A stretch of DNA of 64,000 nucleotides from Methylobacillus flagellatus (lineage in GTDB: Bacteria > Pseudomonadota > Gammaproteobacteria > Burkholderiales > Methylophilaceae), in NCBI RefSeq assembly GCF_005502435.1, contig NZ_SCOU01000001.1, positions 682,001-746,000 of the forward strand, written 5' to 3'. Position numbers and translations under genes: made by a program. The notes beneath the pieces are model-generated. The model saw only the letters and a list, made by a program, of their open reading frames with translations, searched no databases and was not told the origin of the DNA. Below, in pieces: positions 35,375-45,888 of the stretch. The stretch's first letter is position 1; every line of letters begins with the position of its first letter.

Positions 35375-36259
35375 TCAGGGGAAGATGCCAGTGGAAAGGT
35401 AACGGTCGCCACGGTCGCACACGATGGAGACGATGACCGCGTTCTCCAGTTGTTTGGACAGCTGCAGGGCCGCATACAGGGCACCGCCGGAGGAGATGCC
35501 CGCAAAGATGCCTTCTTCACTGGCCAGGCGGCGTGTGGTGTTCTCGGCGTGCTTCTGGCTCACATAGATCAGCTGATCCACACGGCTGCCATCATAGATG
35601 CTGGGCAGGTATTCTTCTGGCCATTTGCGTATGCCGGGGATCTGCGCGCCCTCTTCCGGCTGCACACCGATGATCTGGATGGCCGGGTTCTGTTCCTTGA
35701 GGTAACGCGAGGTGCCCATGATGGTGCCGGTGGTGCCCATGCTGGAAACGAAGTGCGTAACCTTGCCTGCCGTGTCGCGCCAGATCTCCGGGCCGGTGCC
35801 TTCATAGTGCGCCAGCGGGTTATCCGGATTGCCGAACTGATCGAGCACGATGCCCTCCCCCTCGGCCTGCATCTTGAGCGCCACATCACGCGCCAGTTCC
35901 ATGCTGCCATCCCTGGGGGTCAGCACCAGTTCGGCACCAAACGCTTTCATGGTCTGGCGACGCTCGATGGACTGATTGTCCGGCATCACCAGCACCATCT
36001 TGTAGCCGCGCATGGCAGCAGCCATGGCCAGCGCGATGCCGGTGTTGCCGGAGGTGGCTTCAATGAGCGTGTCGCCGGGCTGGATATCACCACGTGCTTC
36101 AGCCCGCATGATCATGGACAAGGCCGGCCTGTCCTTGACCGAGCCCGCCGGGTTGTTGCCTTCCAGCTTCACCAGAATGGTGTTGCTGGTGTTGCCGGGC
36201 AGGCGCTGCAGTTGAACCAGCGGGGTGTTGCCAACGAAGTCTTCGAGTCTTTTATACAT
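35375..36259 (-). CDS. cysM: Cysteine synthase B
   Basis: PLP-dependent O-acetylserine sulfhydrylase B, 294 residues. The PLP lysine is in NPAGSVKDRPALSM, the substrate loop is EATSGNTGIALAMAAAMRGYK, and the phosphate loop is GTTGTIMGTSRYLKEQNP. The MRADNQS-type region reads MPDNQSIERRQTMKAFGAEL. The start MYKRLEDFVGNTPLVQLQRL at 36259 matches CysM; a longer frame to 36388 overlaps the dsbB gene. Confidence 0.96.
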   Translation of the reverse strand: MYKRLEDFVGNTPLVQLQRLPGNTSNTILVKLEGNNPAGSVKDRPALSMIMRAEARGDIQPGDTLIEATSGNTGIALAMAAAMRGYKMVLVMPDNQSIERRQTMKAFGAELVLTPRDGSMELARDVALKMQAEGEGIVLDQFGNPDNPLAHYEGTGPEIWRDTAGKVTHFVSSMGTTGTIMGTSRYLKEQNPAIQIIGVQPEEGAQIPGIRKWPEEYLPSIYDGSRVDQLIYVSQKHAENTTRRLASEEGIFAGISSGGALYAALQLSKQLENAVIVSIVCDRGDRYLSTGIFP

Positions 36260-36273
36260 GTGAGCTATTTCAA

Positions 36274-36786
36274 TCAACGCGTTCTCAAGGTGGCAAGATA
36301 GACCGCAAACAGCCCAAGTCCGACAAAACCGATTAGCGACAACTGCGGGATGGTCAGGCCGAACAGGCTCCAGTCCATGGCCGAGCATTCGCCCGTGCCC
36401 TTGAACACCAGATCCAGCGCGTTCTTGAGCGGGAAGTTCTCGAAGATGTAGTCAAAGCCTGCGCCGCATTCCGCCATGACTTTATCCGGGTTAGCCTGGA
36501 TCCACATGTGCCGCAGCGCGATGCCTGCGCCGGTCGCCGCTGCGATGAACTGCAGCACGCCATGCAACTTGCGCCCGCCTGACGCCGGGTTATGCAAAGC
36601 CGCCAGCAGGAATAACACACCTAGCGCCATGTAGGCCATGCGCTGGAAGATGCACAGCGGGCAGGGTTCCAGGTTGAACTTCTGCTGGATGAACAAGGCA
36701 TAGGCCACCAGGCCGAAACTGGCCAGAAAACCCATGAAATAACCACGACGGCCGCCAAACAGCCCAGAGAAAAATTGATTCGGCAT
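36274..36786 (-). CDS. dsbB: Disulfide bond formation protein B
   Basis: 170-residue four-span quinone reductase that reoxidises DsbA. The first redox pair is EPCPLCIFQRMAYM in the first periplasmic loop. The second loop contains Cys in MAECGAGFDYIFENFPL and GTGECSAMDWSLFGLTIPQLSL, the CysX..Cys pair. Length and topology are normal. Divergent from xseA with a 45-nt shared promoter region; 14 nt upstream of cysM, probably co-transcribed. Confidence 0.96.
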   Translation of the reverse strand: MPNQFFSGLFGGRRGYFMGFLASFGLVAYALFIQQKFNLEPCPLCIFQRMAYMALGVLFLLAALHNPASGGRKLHGVLQFIAAATGAGIALRHMWIQANPDKVMAECGAGFDYIFENFPLKNALDLVFKGTGECSAMDWSLFGLTIPQLSLIGFVGLGLFAVYLATLRTR

Positions 36787-36831
36787 GATGTCCCTCTATA
36801 ATTTGAGTTCATTGTAACGGATTCACCTCGC

Positions 36832-38127
36832 ATGGCCGATAGCCCCACCCGCGTGATGCCCACGCAAATCCCGCACGTACTGACCGTCAGCGAGCTGAAT
36901 CGTTTGGCACGTGAGGTGCTGGAACGCAGCATTCCGCTGTTCTGGGTCAGTGGCGAAGTGTCCAATTTCACGCGCGCGGCGTCAGGTCACTGGTACTTCT
37001 CGCTCAAGGATCAGGGCGCGCAGGTGCGCTGCGTGATGTTCCGAGGTCGCAACAGCTATCTGGACTGGCAACCGCGTGAAGGCGACAAGGTGGAAGCCCG
37101 CGCCGTGGTCACGCTGTACGAAGCACGTGGCGATTTCCAGCTCACCGTGGAATCCCTGCAGCGTGCCGGGCTGGGCGCCCTGTTCGAAGCCTTTGAGCGC
37201 CTGCGCATGAAACTGCAGGCCGAAGGCTTGTTCGACGCGGGCCGCAAGCGCGCCCTACCCGCCTTGCCGCGCCAGATCGGCATCGTCACCTCGCCGGATG
37301 CCGCCGCGCTACGCGATGTGCTGACCACGCTCAAGCGCCGCATGCCCGGCATTCCAGTGGTGATCTACCCCACACCGGTACAAGGCAAAGGCGCGGCCGA
37401 ACGCATCGCCGCTGCCATCCAGCGCGCCAGCACACGCGCCGAATGCGATGTGCTGATCGTGTGCCGTGGCGGTGGCAGCATCGAAGACCTGTGGCAGTTC
37501 AACGAAGAGCTCGTGGCACGTGCCATCGCCAGTTGCAGCATGCCGGTGATCAGCGGGGTCGGTCACGAGACCGATACCACCATCGCCGATTTCGTGGCCG
37601 ACCAGCGCGCGCCCACCCCCACCGCCGCCGCCGAACTGGCGACACCAGACCGCCTGAGCCTGTTGCAGCGCCTCACGCAGCAACAAGCGCAACTGCATCG
37701 CCGATTGCAGCAGCGCCTGCAGAACCACGCCCAGCAGCTGGATTTTCTGGCACGCCGCCTGCTGTCGCCCAGTCAGCAATTGGCCGGACGCAGCGCAGCA
37801 CTGAAACAATTGCAATGGCGCTTGCAGAGCGCCAGCCTGCAGCTGGCCAGCAAACCGGCTGTGACGCTGAAGCAACTGCACTGGCGTCTGCAGACCGCCG
37901 CACAACAGCGCCTGCAATACCGTAGGCAGCAACTGGTCCAGCTGTCGCAGAGCCTTGGCCATCTGAATCCGCAAGCCGTATTGAGTCGTGGCTATGCCCT
38001 GGTGCATCTGGATGATGGCAAGCTGGTACGCAGCAGCCAGCAACTGGAACCCGGTAGCACAGTGCGACTGGTACTGGGCGAAGGTGAGGCCACCGCCGTG
38101 GTGGATGGCAAATCCCCAACAACATAA
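36832..38127 (+). CDS. xseA: Exodeoxyribonuclease VII large subunit
   Basis: 431 residues. N-terminal OB fold (VLTVSELNRLAREVLERSIPLFWVSGEVSNFTRAASGHWYFSLKD), catalytic core with RQIGIVTSPDAAALRDVLTTLKRRMP, CRGGGSIEDLWQFNEELVARAI and ISGVGHETDTTIADFVADQRAPTPTAAAE. It then has a long Gln/Leu-rich coiled coil containing imperfect repeats (QLQWRLQSASLQLASKPAVTLKQLHWRLQTAAQQ) and the C-terminal LSRGYALV. Degrades single-stranded DNA with XseB, whose gene is not in the window. Confidence 0.97.
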   Translation: MADSPTRVMPTQIPHVLTVSELNRLAREVLERSIPLFWVSGEVSNFTRAASGHWYFSLKDQGAQVRCVMFRGRNSYLDWQPREGDKVEARAVVTLYEARGDFQLTVESLQRAGLGALFEAFERLRMKLQAEGLFDAGRKRALPALPRQIGIVTSPDAAALRDVLTTLKRRMPGIPVVIYPTPVQGKGAAERIAAAIQRASTRAECDVLIVCRGGGSIEDLWQFNEELVARAIASCSMPVISGVGHETDTTIADFVADQRAPTPTAAAELATPDRLSLLQRLTQQQAQLHRRLQQRLQNHAQQLDFLARRLLSPSQQLAGRSAALKQLQWRLQSASLQLASKPAVTLKQLHWRLQTAAQQRLQYRRQQLVQLSQSLGHLNPQAVLSRGYALVHLDDGKLVRSSQQLEPGSTVRLVLGEGEATAVVDGKSPTT

Positions 38128-38215
38128 AAATTTCATGTCGCAAACAGTGATTTACATGGCACCTCGTACAGGCACGGCGTTAGAATGATTACCTGCTCTT
38201 CTTAAGCAAACCTGC

Positions 38216-40126
38216 ATGGAATCCGCCAGTTCTAGCGCGTCACCCGAAAGCACCACCCAGCACAAAACCCGCATGACCGCTCTGGCGCTGACCGCCCTGG
38301 GCGTGGTGTATGGCGACATCGGCACCAGCCCGCTGTACACCATGAAAGAGGTGTTCGCCGTGAGCCCGCACCCGGTGCCGCTCACGCACGACAATGTCTT
38401 CGGTATCCTGTCGCTGATCCTGTGGGCGCTGATCCTGGTGGTGTCGGTCAAATATGTGGCCTTCGTGATGCGTGCCGACAACCGTGGCGAAGGCGGCATC
38501 ATGGCGCTGCTGGCGCTGGCCATGCGCAACCTGGCCGGCGACGCGCGCAAGCAGACCACCATCCTGCTGCTGGGCATACTCGGTGCCTGCATGTTCTACG
38601 CGGATGGCATGATCACCCCCGCCATCTCGGTGCTTTCCGCCGTGGAAGGTCTGGAAGTGGCCGCCCCGGCCCTGCACAGCATGATCGTGCCGATCACGCT
38701 GCTGGTGATCTTCATTCTGTTCTGGGTGCAAAGCAAAGGCACGGCGCTGGTCGGGGCCATGTTCGGGCCCATCATGCTGGTGTGGTTCAGCACTCTGGCG
38801 GTGCTGGGCGTCATCAATATCGCACTGGAGCCTTCCGTGCTGCAGGCGCTCAATCCCTACTATGCCTACCAGTTCTTCGCCGTCAGCCCCTGGGTCGCCT
38901 TCGTGGCGCTGGGCTCGGTGGTGCTGGCAGTGACCGGTGCCGAAGCGCTGTATGCCGACATGGGCCATTTCGGTCGCAAGCCCATCCGCCTGGCCTGGTT
39001 CGGCCTGGTGCTGCCGGCATTGGTCATCAACTATTTTGGTCAGGGTGCGCTGATCCTGCACGACGCCAGCACCATCAAGAACCCGTTCTACCTGATGGCA
39101 CCGGAATGGATGCTGTTCCCGCTCATCGCACTGGCCACGCTGGCCACCGTGATCGCCTCGCAGGCCGTGATCTCCGGCGCATTCTCAGTATCCCGCCAGG
39201 CGCAACAACTGGGCTTTTTACCGCGCATGCAGATCCTGCACACCTCCGAGAACCAGCAGGGGCAGATCTACATGCCGCGCATCAACTGGATATTGATGAT
39301 AGGGGTGATGGCACTGGTGCTGGGCTTCGGCTCCTCCGGTGACTTGGCCGCCGCTTATGGCATCGCCGTCACCGGCGACATGGTGATCACCACGCTGCTG
39401 GCCGGGGTGGTGTTCCATGGCGTATGGGGCTGGAGCCTGTGGCGTACCGGCGCACTGGTGGCGGTGTTCCTGGTGATCGATCTGGCACTGTTCGGTGCCA
39501 ATGTGCTGAAGATCCCAGATGGCGGCTGGGTGCCCATCCTGATCGGGGCGGTGATCCTGACCCTGATGGCCACCTGGAAACAGGGGCGCGACCTGCTGCT
39601 GAGCCGTTTGCGCAGTGAATCCATGGCGCTGGAACCGTTCATTGAAGCCATGGGCAAATACCCGCCCACGCGCGTGCCCGGCAACGCCATCTTCATGACC
39701 CCGGATGCCAGCGGTGTGCCGCATGCCATGCTGCACAACCTCAAGCACAACAAGGTGCTGCACGAGCGCGTGATCCTGCTGACCGTGAAGACTGGCGACA
39801 TCCCCTACATCGCCGAAGACAACCGCATTGAGGTAGAGGCGCTGGAACACGGCTTCTGGCGCATCACCATGCACTATGGCTTCAAGGACGATCTGGACAT
39901 CCCGCGCGATCTGGAACTGAGCACCCGGCATGGCCTGGAGCTGGAATCCATGGACACCTCCTACTTCATCGGCAAGGAAACACTGTTCGCACGCCGCGCC
40001 TCGGTGATGGCTTATTGGCGCGAGAAACTGTTCGTAGGCCTGTTCCGCAATGCGGACAGCGCCACCAACCATTTCAAACTACCGCCTAACCGCGTGGTCG
40101 AACTGGGCGCACAAGTCACTTTGTAA
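38216..40126 (+). CDS. kup: Low-affinity potassium transporter Kup
   Basis: 636-residue KUP/HAK/KT potassium uptake permease. N-terminal TALALTALGVVYGDIGTSPLYTM is the family signature, followed by about 12 spans (e.g. FGILSLILWALILVVSVKYV, GACMFYADGMITPAISVLSAVEG, YFGQGALILHD) and a cytoplasmic C-terminal domain of about 180 residues ending RVVELGAQVTL. Full length; no disruption. Confidence 0.96.
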   Translation: MESASSSASPESTTQHKTRMTALALTALGVVYGDIGTSPLYTMKEVFAVSPHPVPLTHDNVFGILSLILWALILVVSVKYVAFVMRADNRGEGGIMALLALAMRNLAGDARKQTTILLLGILGACMFYADGMITPAISVLSAVEGLEVAAPALHSMIVPITLLVIFILFWVQSKGTALVGAMFGPIMLVWFSTLAVLGVINIALEPSVLQALNPYYAYQFFAVSPWVAFVALGSVVLAVTGAEALYADMGHFGRKPIRLAWFGLVLPALVINYFGQGALILHDASTIKNPFYLMAPEWMLFPLIALATLATVIASQAVISGAFSVSRQAQQLGFLPRMQILHTSENQQGQIYMPRINWILMIGVMALVLGFGSSGDLAAAYGIAVTGDMVITTLLAGVVFHGVWGWSLWRTGALVAVFLVIDLALFGANVLKIPDGGWVPILIGAVILTLMATWKQGRDLLLSRLRSESMALEPFIEAMGKYPPTRVPGNAIFMTPDASGVPHAMLHNLKHNKVLHERVILLTVKTGDIPYIAEDNRIEVEALEHGFWRITMHYGFKDDLDIPRDLELSTRHGLELESMDTSYFIGKETLFARRASVMAYWREKLFVGLFRNADSATNHFKLPPNRVVELGAQVTL

Positions 40127-40222
40127 GCAGGCTGTTTTTAGTAAGGCTGTTGTAGCGACGCGGTAATACTATAATTCTGGTATTCACGTTTCACCCTTCA
40201 ATCCAGGTACGGGAAGAACACC

Positions 40223-41044
40223 ATGAACAGAAAACTTTTAGTATTGATGTTTGCCATTGCAGGTTTGCAACTCGGCAGCTGTGCCACCACCACCAACTCC
40301 AGCGTATCCGGTGTGGAACGCAAACAATTCCTGATGCTGCCTGAGTCGCAGGTGGAAAGCATGTCGATACAGGCTTATACCCAGACCCTGCAGGAAGCCA
40401 GCAAGAACAAAAAACTCAACACGGACAGCGCCGAGCTGCAGCGCGTGCGCAACATCTCCAACCGCCTGATCGCGCATACCAAGGTGTTCCGTGCCGACGC
40501 ACTCAGCTGGAAATGGGAGGTGAATGTGGAAGAAAGTGACCAGGTCAACGCCTACTGCATGCCGGGCGGCAAGATCATGGTATTCACCGGCCTCATCGAT
40601 AAACTCAAAGCCACCGACGATGAACTGGCGGCCGTGATCGGCCACGAGATCGCCCACGCGCTGCGTGAGCATGGCCGTGAACGCATGTCCATCGCCGCGG
40701 TGCAGCAGGTGGGCGTCGCTGGCCTGGCCGTGCTGGCCGCTGGCAGCAAGAGCAGCACCGCAGGGGCGGGCGTACAGGCGGCCGCCATGGGTTCGCAACT
40801 GTTCTTCGCGCTGCCGAATGGCCGTGAGCAGGAACGCGAGGCTGACCGCATGGGCCTGGAACTGGCTGCCCGCGCCGGTTTCAACCCGAATGCCGCCGTG
40901 ACCTTGTGGCAAAAGATGGGCGCGCTCAACAGCAGCGCACCGCCGGAATTCCTCAGTACCCACCCCTCCAGCACCAACCGCATCGCCGATCTGCAAAAGC
41001 TGATCCCCAGCGTGATGCCGCTGTACCAGCAAGCCCGCAAGTAA
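40223..41044 (+). CDS. M48-family metallopeptidase lipoprotein
   Basis: 273-residue zinc metalloprotease of the LoiP/BepA-like M48 group. A signal peptide ends in lipobox QLGSC (residue ~21), so the protein is predicted to be a lipoprotein. Zinc ligands are in GHEIAHALREH and the downstream Glu in REREADRMGLELAARAG. FLSTHPSSTNRIADLQKLIP at the C-terminus is the usual family end. Likely periplasmic quality control of outer-membrane proteins. Confidence 0.92.
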   Translation: MNRKLLVLMFAIAGLQLGSCATTTNSSVSGVERKQFLMLPESQVESMSIQAYTQTLQEASKNKKLNTDSAELQRVRNISNRLIAHTKVFRADALSWKWEVNVEESDQVNAYCMPGGKIMVFTGLIDKLKATDDELAAVIGHEIAHALREHGRERMSIAAVQQVGVAGLAVLAAGSKSSTAGAGVQAAAMGSQLFFALPNGREQEREADRMGLELAARAGFNPNAAVTLWQKMGALNSSAPPEFLSTHPSSTNRIADLQKLIPSVMPLYQQARK

Positions 41045-41063
41045 GCTCCGCCGCGCCCATTAG

Positions 41064-41086
41064 CCCGAAAGTGTGATGCTTTCGGG
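41064..41086 (+). terminator. Hairpin terminator after the M48 peptidase gene
   Basis: CCCGAAAG (41064-41071) and CTTTCGGG (41079-41086) form an 8-bp stem with a 7-nt loop 20 nt after the stop codon. The following GTAAAATGGCGTTTTTT has only a delayed T-run, so termination efficiency is uncertain. Confidence 0.65.
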
Positions 41087-41121
41087 TAAAATGGCGTTTT
41101 TTGCCCACTTACGGAAACGCC

Positions 41122-41952
41122 ATGAGTCAACAACTGCAAGCCATCATCGAAGACGCATTCGAGCGTCGTGCCGAGATCACCCCCGCCACCGCCAGCCAGG
41201 AAGTCAAAGACGCGGTATTCGGCGTACTGGAAGAACTGAACGCTGGCCGCCTGCGTGTGGCCACCCGTATCGGCGACAGCCAGCAGTGGGAGACCCACCA
41301 GTGGATCAAGAAGGCCGTGCTGCTATCGTTCCGTCTGGAAGACAATGTGCTGATGGACGATGGCGTGACCAAGTATTTCGACAAGGTGCCGCCCAAGTTC
41401 GCTGACTACAGCGCAGACGACTTCAAGGCCGGCGGTTTCCGCGTGGTGCCGAACGCCATCGTGCGTCGCGGCTCCTTCATCGGCAAGAATGCCGTGCTGA
41501 TGCCGTCCTATGTCAACATCGGCGCCTTCGTGGACGAAGGCACCATGGTGGACACCTGGGCCACCGTGGGCTCCTGCGCACAGATCGGCAAGAACGTGCA
41601 CCTGTCCGGTGGCGTGGGCATAGGCGGCGTGCTGGAACCGGTACAAGCCGGCCCGACCATCATCGGTGACAACTGCTTCATAGGCGCACGCTCCGAAGTG
41701 GTTGAAGGCGTGGTGGTGGAAGACAACTGCGTGATCTCCATGGGAGTGTACATCGGCCAATCCACCAAGATCTACGACCGCGAAACCGGCACCGTGACCT
41801 ATGGCCGCGTACCGGCTGGCTCGGTGGTGGTCGCCGGCAACCTGCCATCCAAGGACGGCAGCTACAGCCTGTATTGCGCAGTCATCGTCAAGAAGGTCGA
41901 TGCCAAGACGCTGGGCAAGGTGGGCATCAACGAGTTGCTGCGCGGCATTTAA
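41122..41952 (+). CDS. dapD: 2,3,4,5-tetrahydropyridine-2,6-dicarboxylate N-succinyltransferase
   Basis: 276-residue hexapeptide-repeat acyltransferase of the succinylase branch of lysine/diaminopimelate synthesis. N-terminus [19 protein letters not shown], then the left-handed beta-helix with repeats ([61 protein letters not shown]) and the C-terminal [43 protein letters not shown]. It groups with dapE 490 nt downstream, both in the same pathway. Confidence 0.97.
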   Translation: MSQQLQAIIEDAFERRAEITPATASQEVKDAVFGVLEELNAGRLRVATRIGDSQQWETHQWIKKAVLLSFRLEDNVLMDDGVTKYFDKVPPKFADYSADDFKAGGFRVVPNAIVRRGSFIGKNAVLMPSYVNIGAFVDEGTMVDTWATVGSCAQIGKNVHLSGGVGIGGVLEPVQAGPTIIGDNCFIGARSEVVEGVVVEDNCVISMGVYIGQSTKIYDRETGTVTYGRVPAGSVVVAGNLPSKDGSYSLYCAVIVKKVDAKTLGKVGINELLRGI

Positions 41953-41971
41953 ACCGGCTACGCTTATAGAC

Positions 41972-41996
41972 AGGCTCTGTTAGATAGGCTCTGTTA
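41972..41996. repeat. Short tandem duplication after dapD
   Basis: AGGCTCTGTTA occurs at 41972-41982 and 41986-41996 (14-bp period) in the 95-nt gap between dapD and the next gene. Probably a replication-slippage product; no function apparent. Confidence 0.5.
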
Positions 41997-42047
41997 TCCG
42001 GGCAGCAACGGTGTTGAGAACACCCTATCGCAACCTGTTTTGATTTG

Positions 42048-43596
<1,549 letters not shown>

Positions 43597-43599
<3 letters not shown>

Positions 43600-43632
43600 A
43601 AAATCAGGGCATAAAAATCAGGGCATAAAATC
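43597..43632. repeat. Tandem duplication at the dapE stop codon
   Basis: The unit TAAAAATCAGGGCA is present twice in tandem (first copy with one extra A, starting at the TAA stop), followed by a partial third copy TAAAATC. Local duplication product; no function apparent. Confidence 0.6.
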
Positions 43633-43645
43633 TAGAGTGCAAAAA

Positions 43646-43669
43646 ACCGCCCTCATCCTGCAGGGCGGT
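43646..43669 (-). terminator. Intrinsic terminator of the mxa operon
   Basis: ACCGCCCT (43646-43653) and AGGGCGGT (43662-43669) form an 8-bp stem with an 8-nt loop. On the minus strand it is followed by TTTTTT. It lies about 60 nt after the mxaD stop and ends the 10-kb methanol dehydrogenase operon. It also faces dapE on the other strand. Confidence 0.88.
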
Positions 43670-43726
43670 GGGTGGGTTAACTCTGGTACTAAAGCGTTAA
43701 AACCAGCGGTGGCGATCGGTCCACCG

Positions 43727-44242
43727 CTATTTTTTTGCCGCCACACTGGCCGCCAGCCCGTCCAGCCCGGCTTTCACATAAGCATCCACCGCAGCCTTGG
43801 CCGCCGGGTCATCCTTGCCTTTGGGCGGCTCATTGGTGGTATCCACACGGTAGTAACGTGCCATCCAGCTGACCTGAGTATTCGTCCCCTCCACCTTGAG
43901 TTTGATACGTCCGGTCAGCGAACTGACCGGCAATGCCTCGATCTCTGTCGCACTGCCCAGACGATACGAGATTGACCATTCGCCGGGCAATATCTCGTCG
44001 ATCTCTTCACTGATCTTGCCGCCGTTACGCAGCGTCAACACGCGCTTGAGTGGCCCGTTCTGTTCACATTTGGCCACTTGCGGATGCCAGTTGACCACGG
44101 CGCATTCGCCACTCAGTTGCTTCCAGATGGCATCGGCACTGGCCGGGATGGCCAGCGTCTGGTCGGTTTTCTGGGGGGTGGGGCCATGCGCGTGGGCCTG
44201 TATGGTCCAGGCAGCGCATAGCATGCCGATCAGGTATTTCAT
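43727..44242 (-). CDS. mxaD: MxaD, methanol oxidation accessory protein
   Basis: 171-residue periplasmic protein with a signal peptide (MLCAAWTIQAHAHG). The remainder is an SRPBCC/START-like fold: IPASADAIWKQLSGECAVVNWHPQVAKCEQNG and GEWSISYRLGSATEIEALPVSSLTGRI. MxaD is known to stimulate electron transfer between methanol dehydrogenase and cytochrome cL. The start overlaps the mxaL stop by 4 nt; last gene of the operon, followed by a terminator. Confidence 0.9.
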   Translation of the reverse strand: MKYLIGMLCAAWTIQAHAHGPTPQKTDQTLAIPASADAIWKQLSGECAVVNWHPQVAKCEQNGPLKRVLTLRNGGKISEEIDEILPGEWSISYRLGSATEIEALPVSSLTGRIKLKVEGTNTQVSWMARYYRVDTTNEPPKGKDDPAAKAAVDAYVKAGLDGLAASVAAKK

Positions 44243-45312
44243 GTGATTCTCCTTGGTTTGAAATGAGGTCTGAGCACGCGCAGCGAGCTTCGCGCGCGCT
44301 TGTTGATCCGGGTGAAAAATGCCGGTGGCAGATAGAACGCCAGCAGCAACAGCAAGGCGGGCAGCGCAAACACCGGGCGCAGGTCAGTGATGGCCCGGCG
44401 CCAGTTGGCCATGCGATGGGAGGTCAGGCGCGATACCACCTCGCTGCTTTTGGTCAGCGTCATATAGCCCAGCCCGGTGGTGTCGGCCAACTGGGCCAGT
44501 GCGCCCTCGTTGAGCGCGGACAGGTGCGCGTCAGCCTGTTCGGCCGGGTTGCCACCGTGCGGTGCATTACGGCCGTGGTAATTCTCCATGTCCTGCACCG
44601 ACATGGTTTTGCGTGAAACGCCAAAGGTGGCAAAGCGCATCACATCGTCCAGCTCCCAGTAGCCGGTGATGTTGTCCTGCTCATCCAGCTTGGGGATACG
44701 GCCGGGCTGACGACTGCCGACCCCGACGATGATGCCGTTTACCGCGCCCGGCTTGCCGGAGAATTTGGGCAGGTAATCCACGTTGGAAGGTGGCGCCTGA
44801 TGGCCGTCGGTAAAGAACGCCAGATGGAATCCGGCCCCATTCCTGGCCGTCTGCTCGATGGCACTGAACAAGCCGTGCGTGATGAAGGAATCTGCCGCCC
44901 AGGCCATGCGCCAGTCGATGCCATTGATGGTCTCGTCCAGCGCGCCAAAATGCGCGCACACTTCCAGCGGCCGCGTGATTGGCGTGGTGCTGCGCTCGGT
45001 GAACAGCCCCAGTGCCACGCGTGCACCACACGGCAAGGCGCGCAAGGTCTGTCGCAGCGTGTATTTGCTTTCGGCTAGGCGGCTGATGGCGGCCTGCTCC
45101 TCCCCGTAATCGCGCACGTTCATGCTTTGCGTGATGTCCACCACAAAGAACCAGTCATGCTGTGGCCGTGGCAGTAGCGCCGCTGGCCGTGCCAGGCAGA
45201 TCAATGCCAGCAGCAACGCGGCCAGCAGCAGTGCGGCGCGTCTGTCCAGCCGCAGGCGCTGACCCGGATGCCGCAAGAAGCGTGTCAGCAAACTTGGCAT
45301 GTCCTGCTGCAT
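44239..45312 (-). CDS. mxaL: MxaL, methanol dehydrogenase maturation VWA protein
   Basis: 357-residue membrane-anchored von Willebrand A protein, needed in methylotrophs for calcium insertion into methanol dehydrogenase together with MxaA, MxaC and MxaK. An N-terminal span (ALLLAALLLALICLARPAALL) precedes the VWA domain with metal-site motif VVDITQSMNVRDYG (D-x-T-x-S, a variant of D-x-S-x-S). A second span lies near residue 320 (FALPALLLLLAFYLPPAFF). Directly follows mxaK with only a few bases between. Confidence 0.92.
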   Translation of the reverse strand: MQQDMPSLLTRFLRHPGQRLRLDRRAALLLAALLLALICLARPAALLPRPQHDWFFVVDITQSMNVRDYGEEQAAISRLAESKYTLRQTLRALPCGARVALGLFTERSTTPITRPLEVCAHFGALDETINGIDWRMAWAADSFITHGLFSAIEQTARNGAGFHLAFFTDGHQAPPSNVDYLPKFSGKPGAVNGIIVGVGSRQPGRIPKLDEQDNITGYWELDDVMRFATFGVSRKTMSVQDMENYHGRNAPHGGNPAEQADAHLSALNEGALAQLADTTGLGYMTLTKSSEVVSRLTSHRMANWRRAITDLRPVFALPALLLLLAFYLPPAFFTRINKRARSSLRVLRPHFKPRRIT

Positions 45313-45315
45313 GCC

Positions 45316-45888
45316 TTATGGCATCCCGCGCGGGAAACCGGGAATGGACGGCCAGCCATGCGTGGCCTTGCTGTCGTCTTCCTCTTCTTCCTCACTGTCC
45401 GTCGCACTTTGCAGGGCTGGTGACAGCAACAAGGCCAGCTCCAGGTTGTACTTGGCTTCCACCCAGTCCGGTTTTACGCGCAACGCCTGACGGTAATGCG
45501 CTTTGGCCATGGACAGCTGTGGCGCGGCCCTGTCGTAGGCAGCCAGTCCTTCGTTATCCAGCAAGCTGATGGACTGACGCAGGTAGTGATTGCCCTGATT
45601 GAAATGCGCGGCGATGCTGAGCGCCGCGTCATCCCCGGCCGCCAGTTTCGCATAAGCGGCGATGGCGTCGCTGCTGCGGCCGGCACGCATCAATCGCGCC
45701 GCTTCTGCGTAGCGTGCCTGCGGCAGGGTCAGATCGGTGATCGCTACGCCCGTGTTATGCGCCTGCTTTTCCAGTGCCTGGTTGTAGCGCGTGCTGCGGT
45801 ACAGTTCCAGGCCGGTCCAGGCCGTGGCCAGCAAGGACAGGGCCAGGCACAAGGCCATCACCCAGACCAGTTTCAGGTGGTACGCCAT
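45316..45888 (-). CDS. mxaK: MxaK, methanol dehydrogenase maturation protein
   Basis: 190-residue protein with one N-terminal span (LVWVMALCLALSLLATAWTGL) and a tetratricopeptide-like helical region (RYAEAARLMRAGRSSDAIAAYAKLAAG, HYRQALRVKPDWVEAKYNLELALLL). An acidic tail DSEEEEEDDSK could be suited to cation handling. Part of the MxaACKL set implicated in Ca2+ insertion. It overlaps the end of mxaC by 16 nt, implying coupled translation. Confidence 0.9.
   Translation of the reverse strand: MAYHLKLVWVMALCLALSLLATAWTGLELYRSTRYNQALEKQAHNTGVAITDLTLPQARYAEAARLMRAGRSSDAIAAYAKLAAGDDAALSIAAHFNQGNHYLRQSISLLDNEGLAAYDRAAPQLSMAKAHYRQALRVKPDWVEAKYNLELALLLSPALQSATDSEEEEEDDSKATHGWPSIPGFPRGMP

Noticed and set aside
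38216-40126. Long minus-strand frames inside kup
   Set aside because: Compositional shadows; the plus strand encodes full-length Kup.
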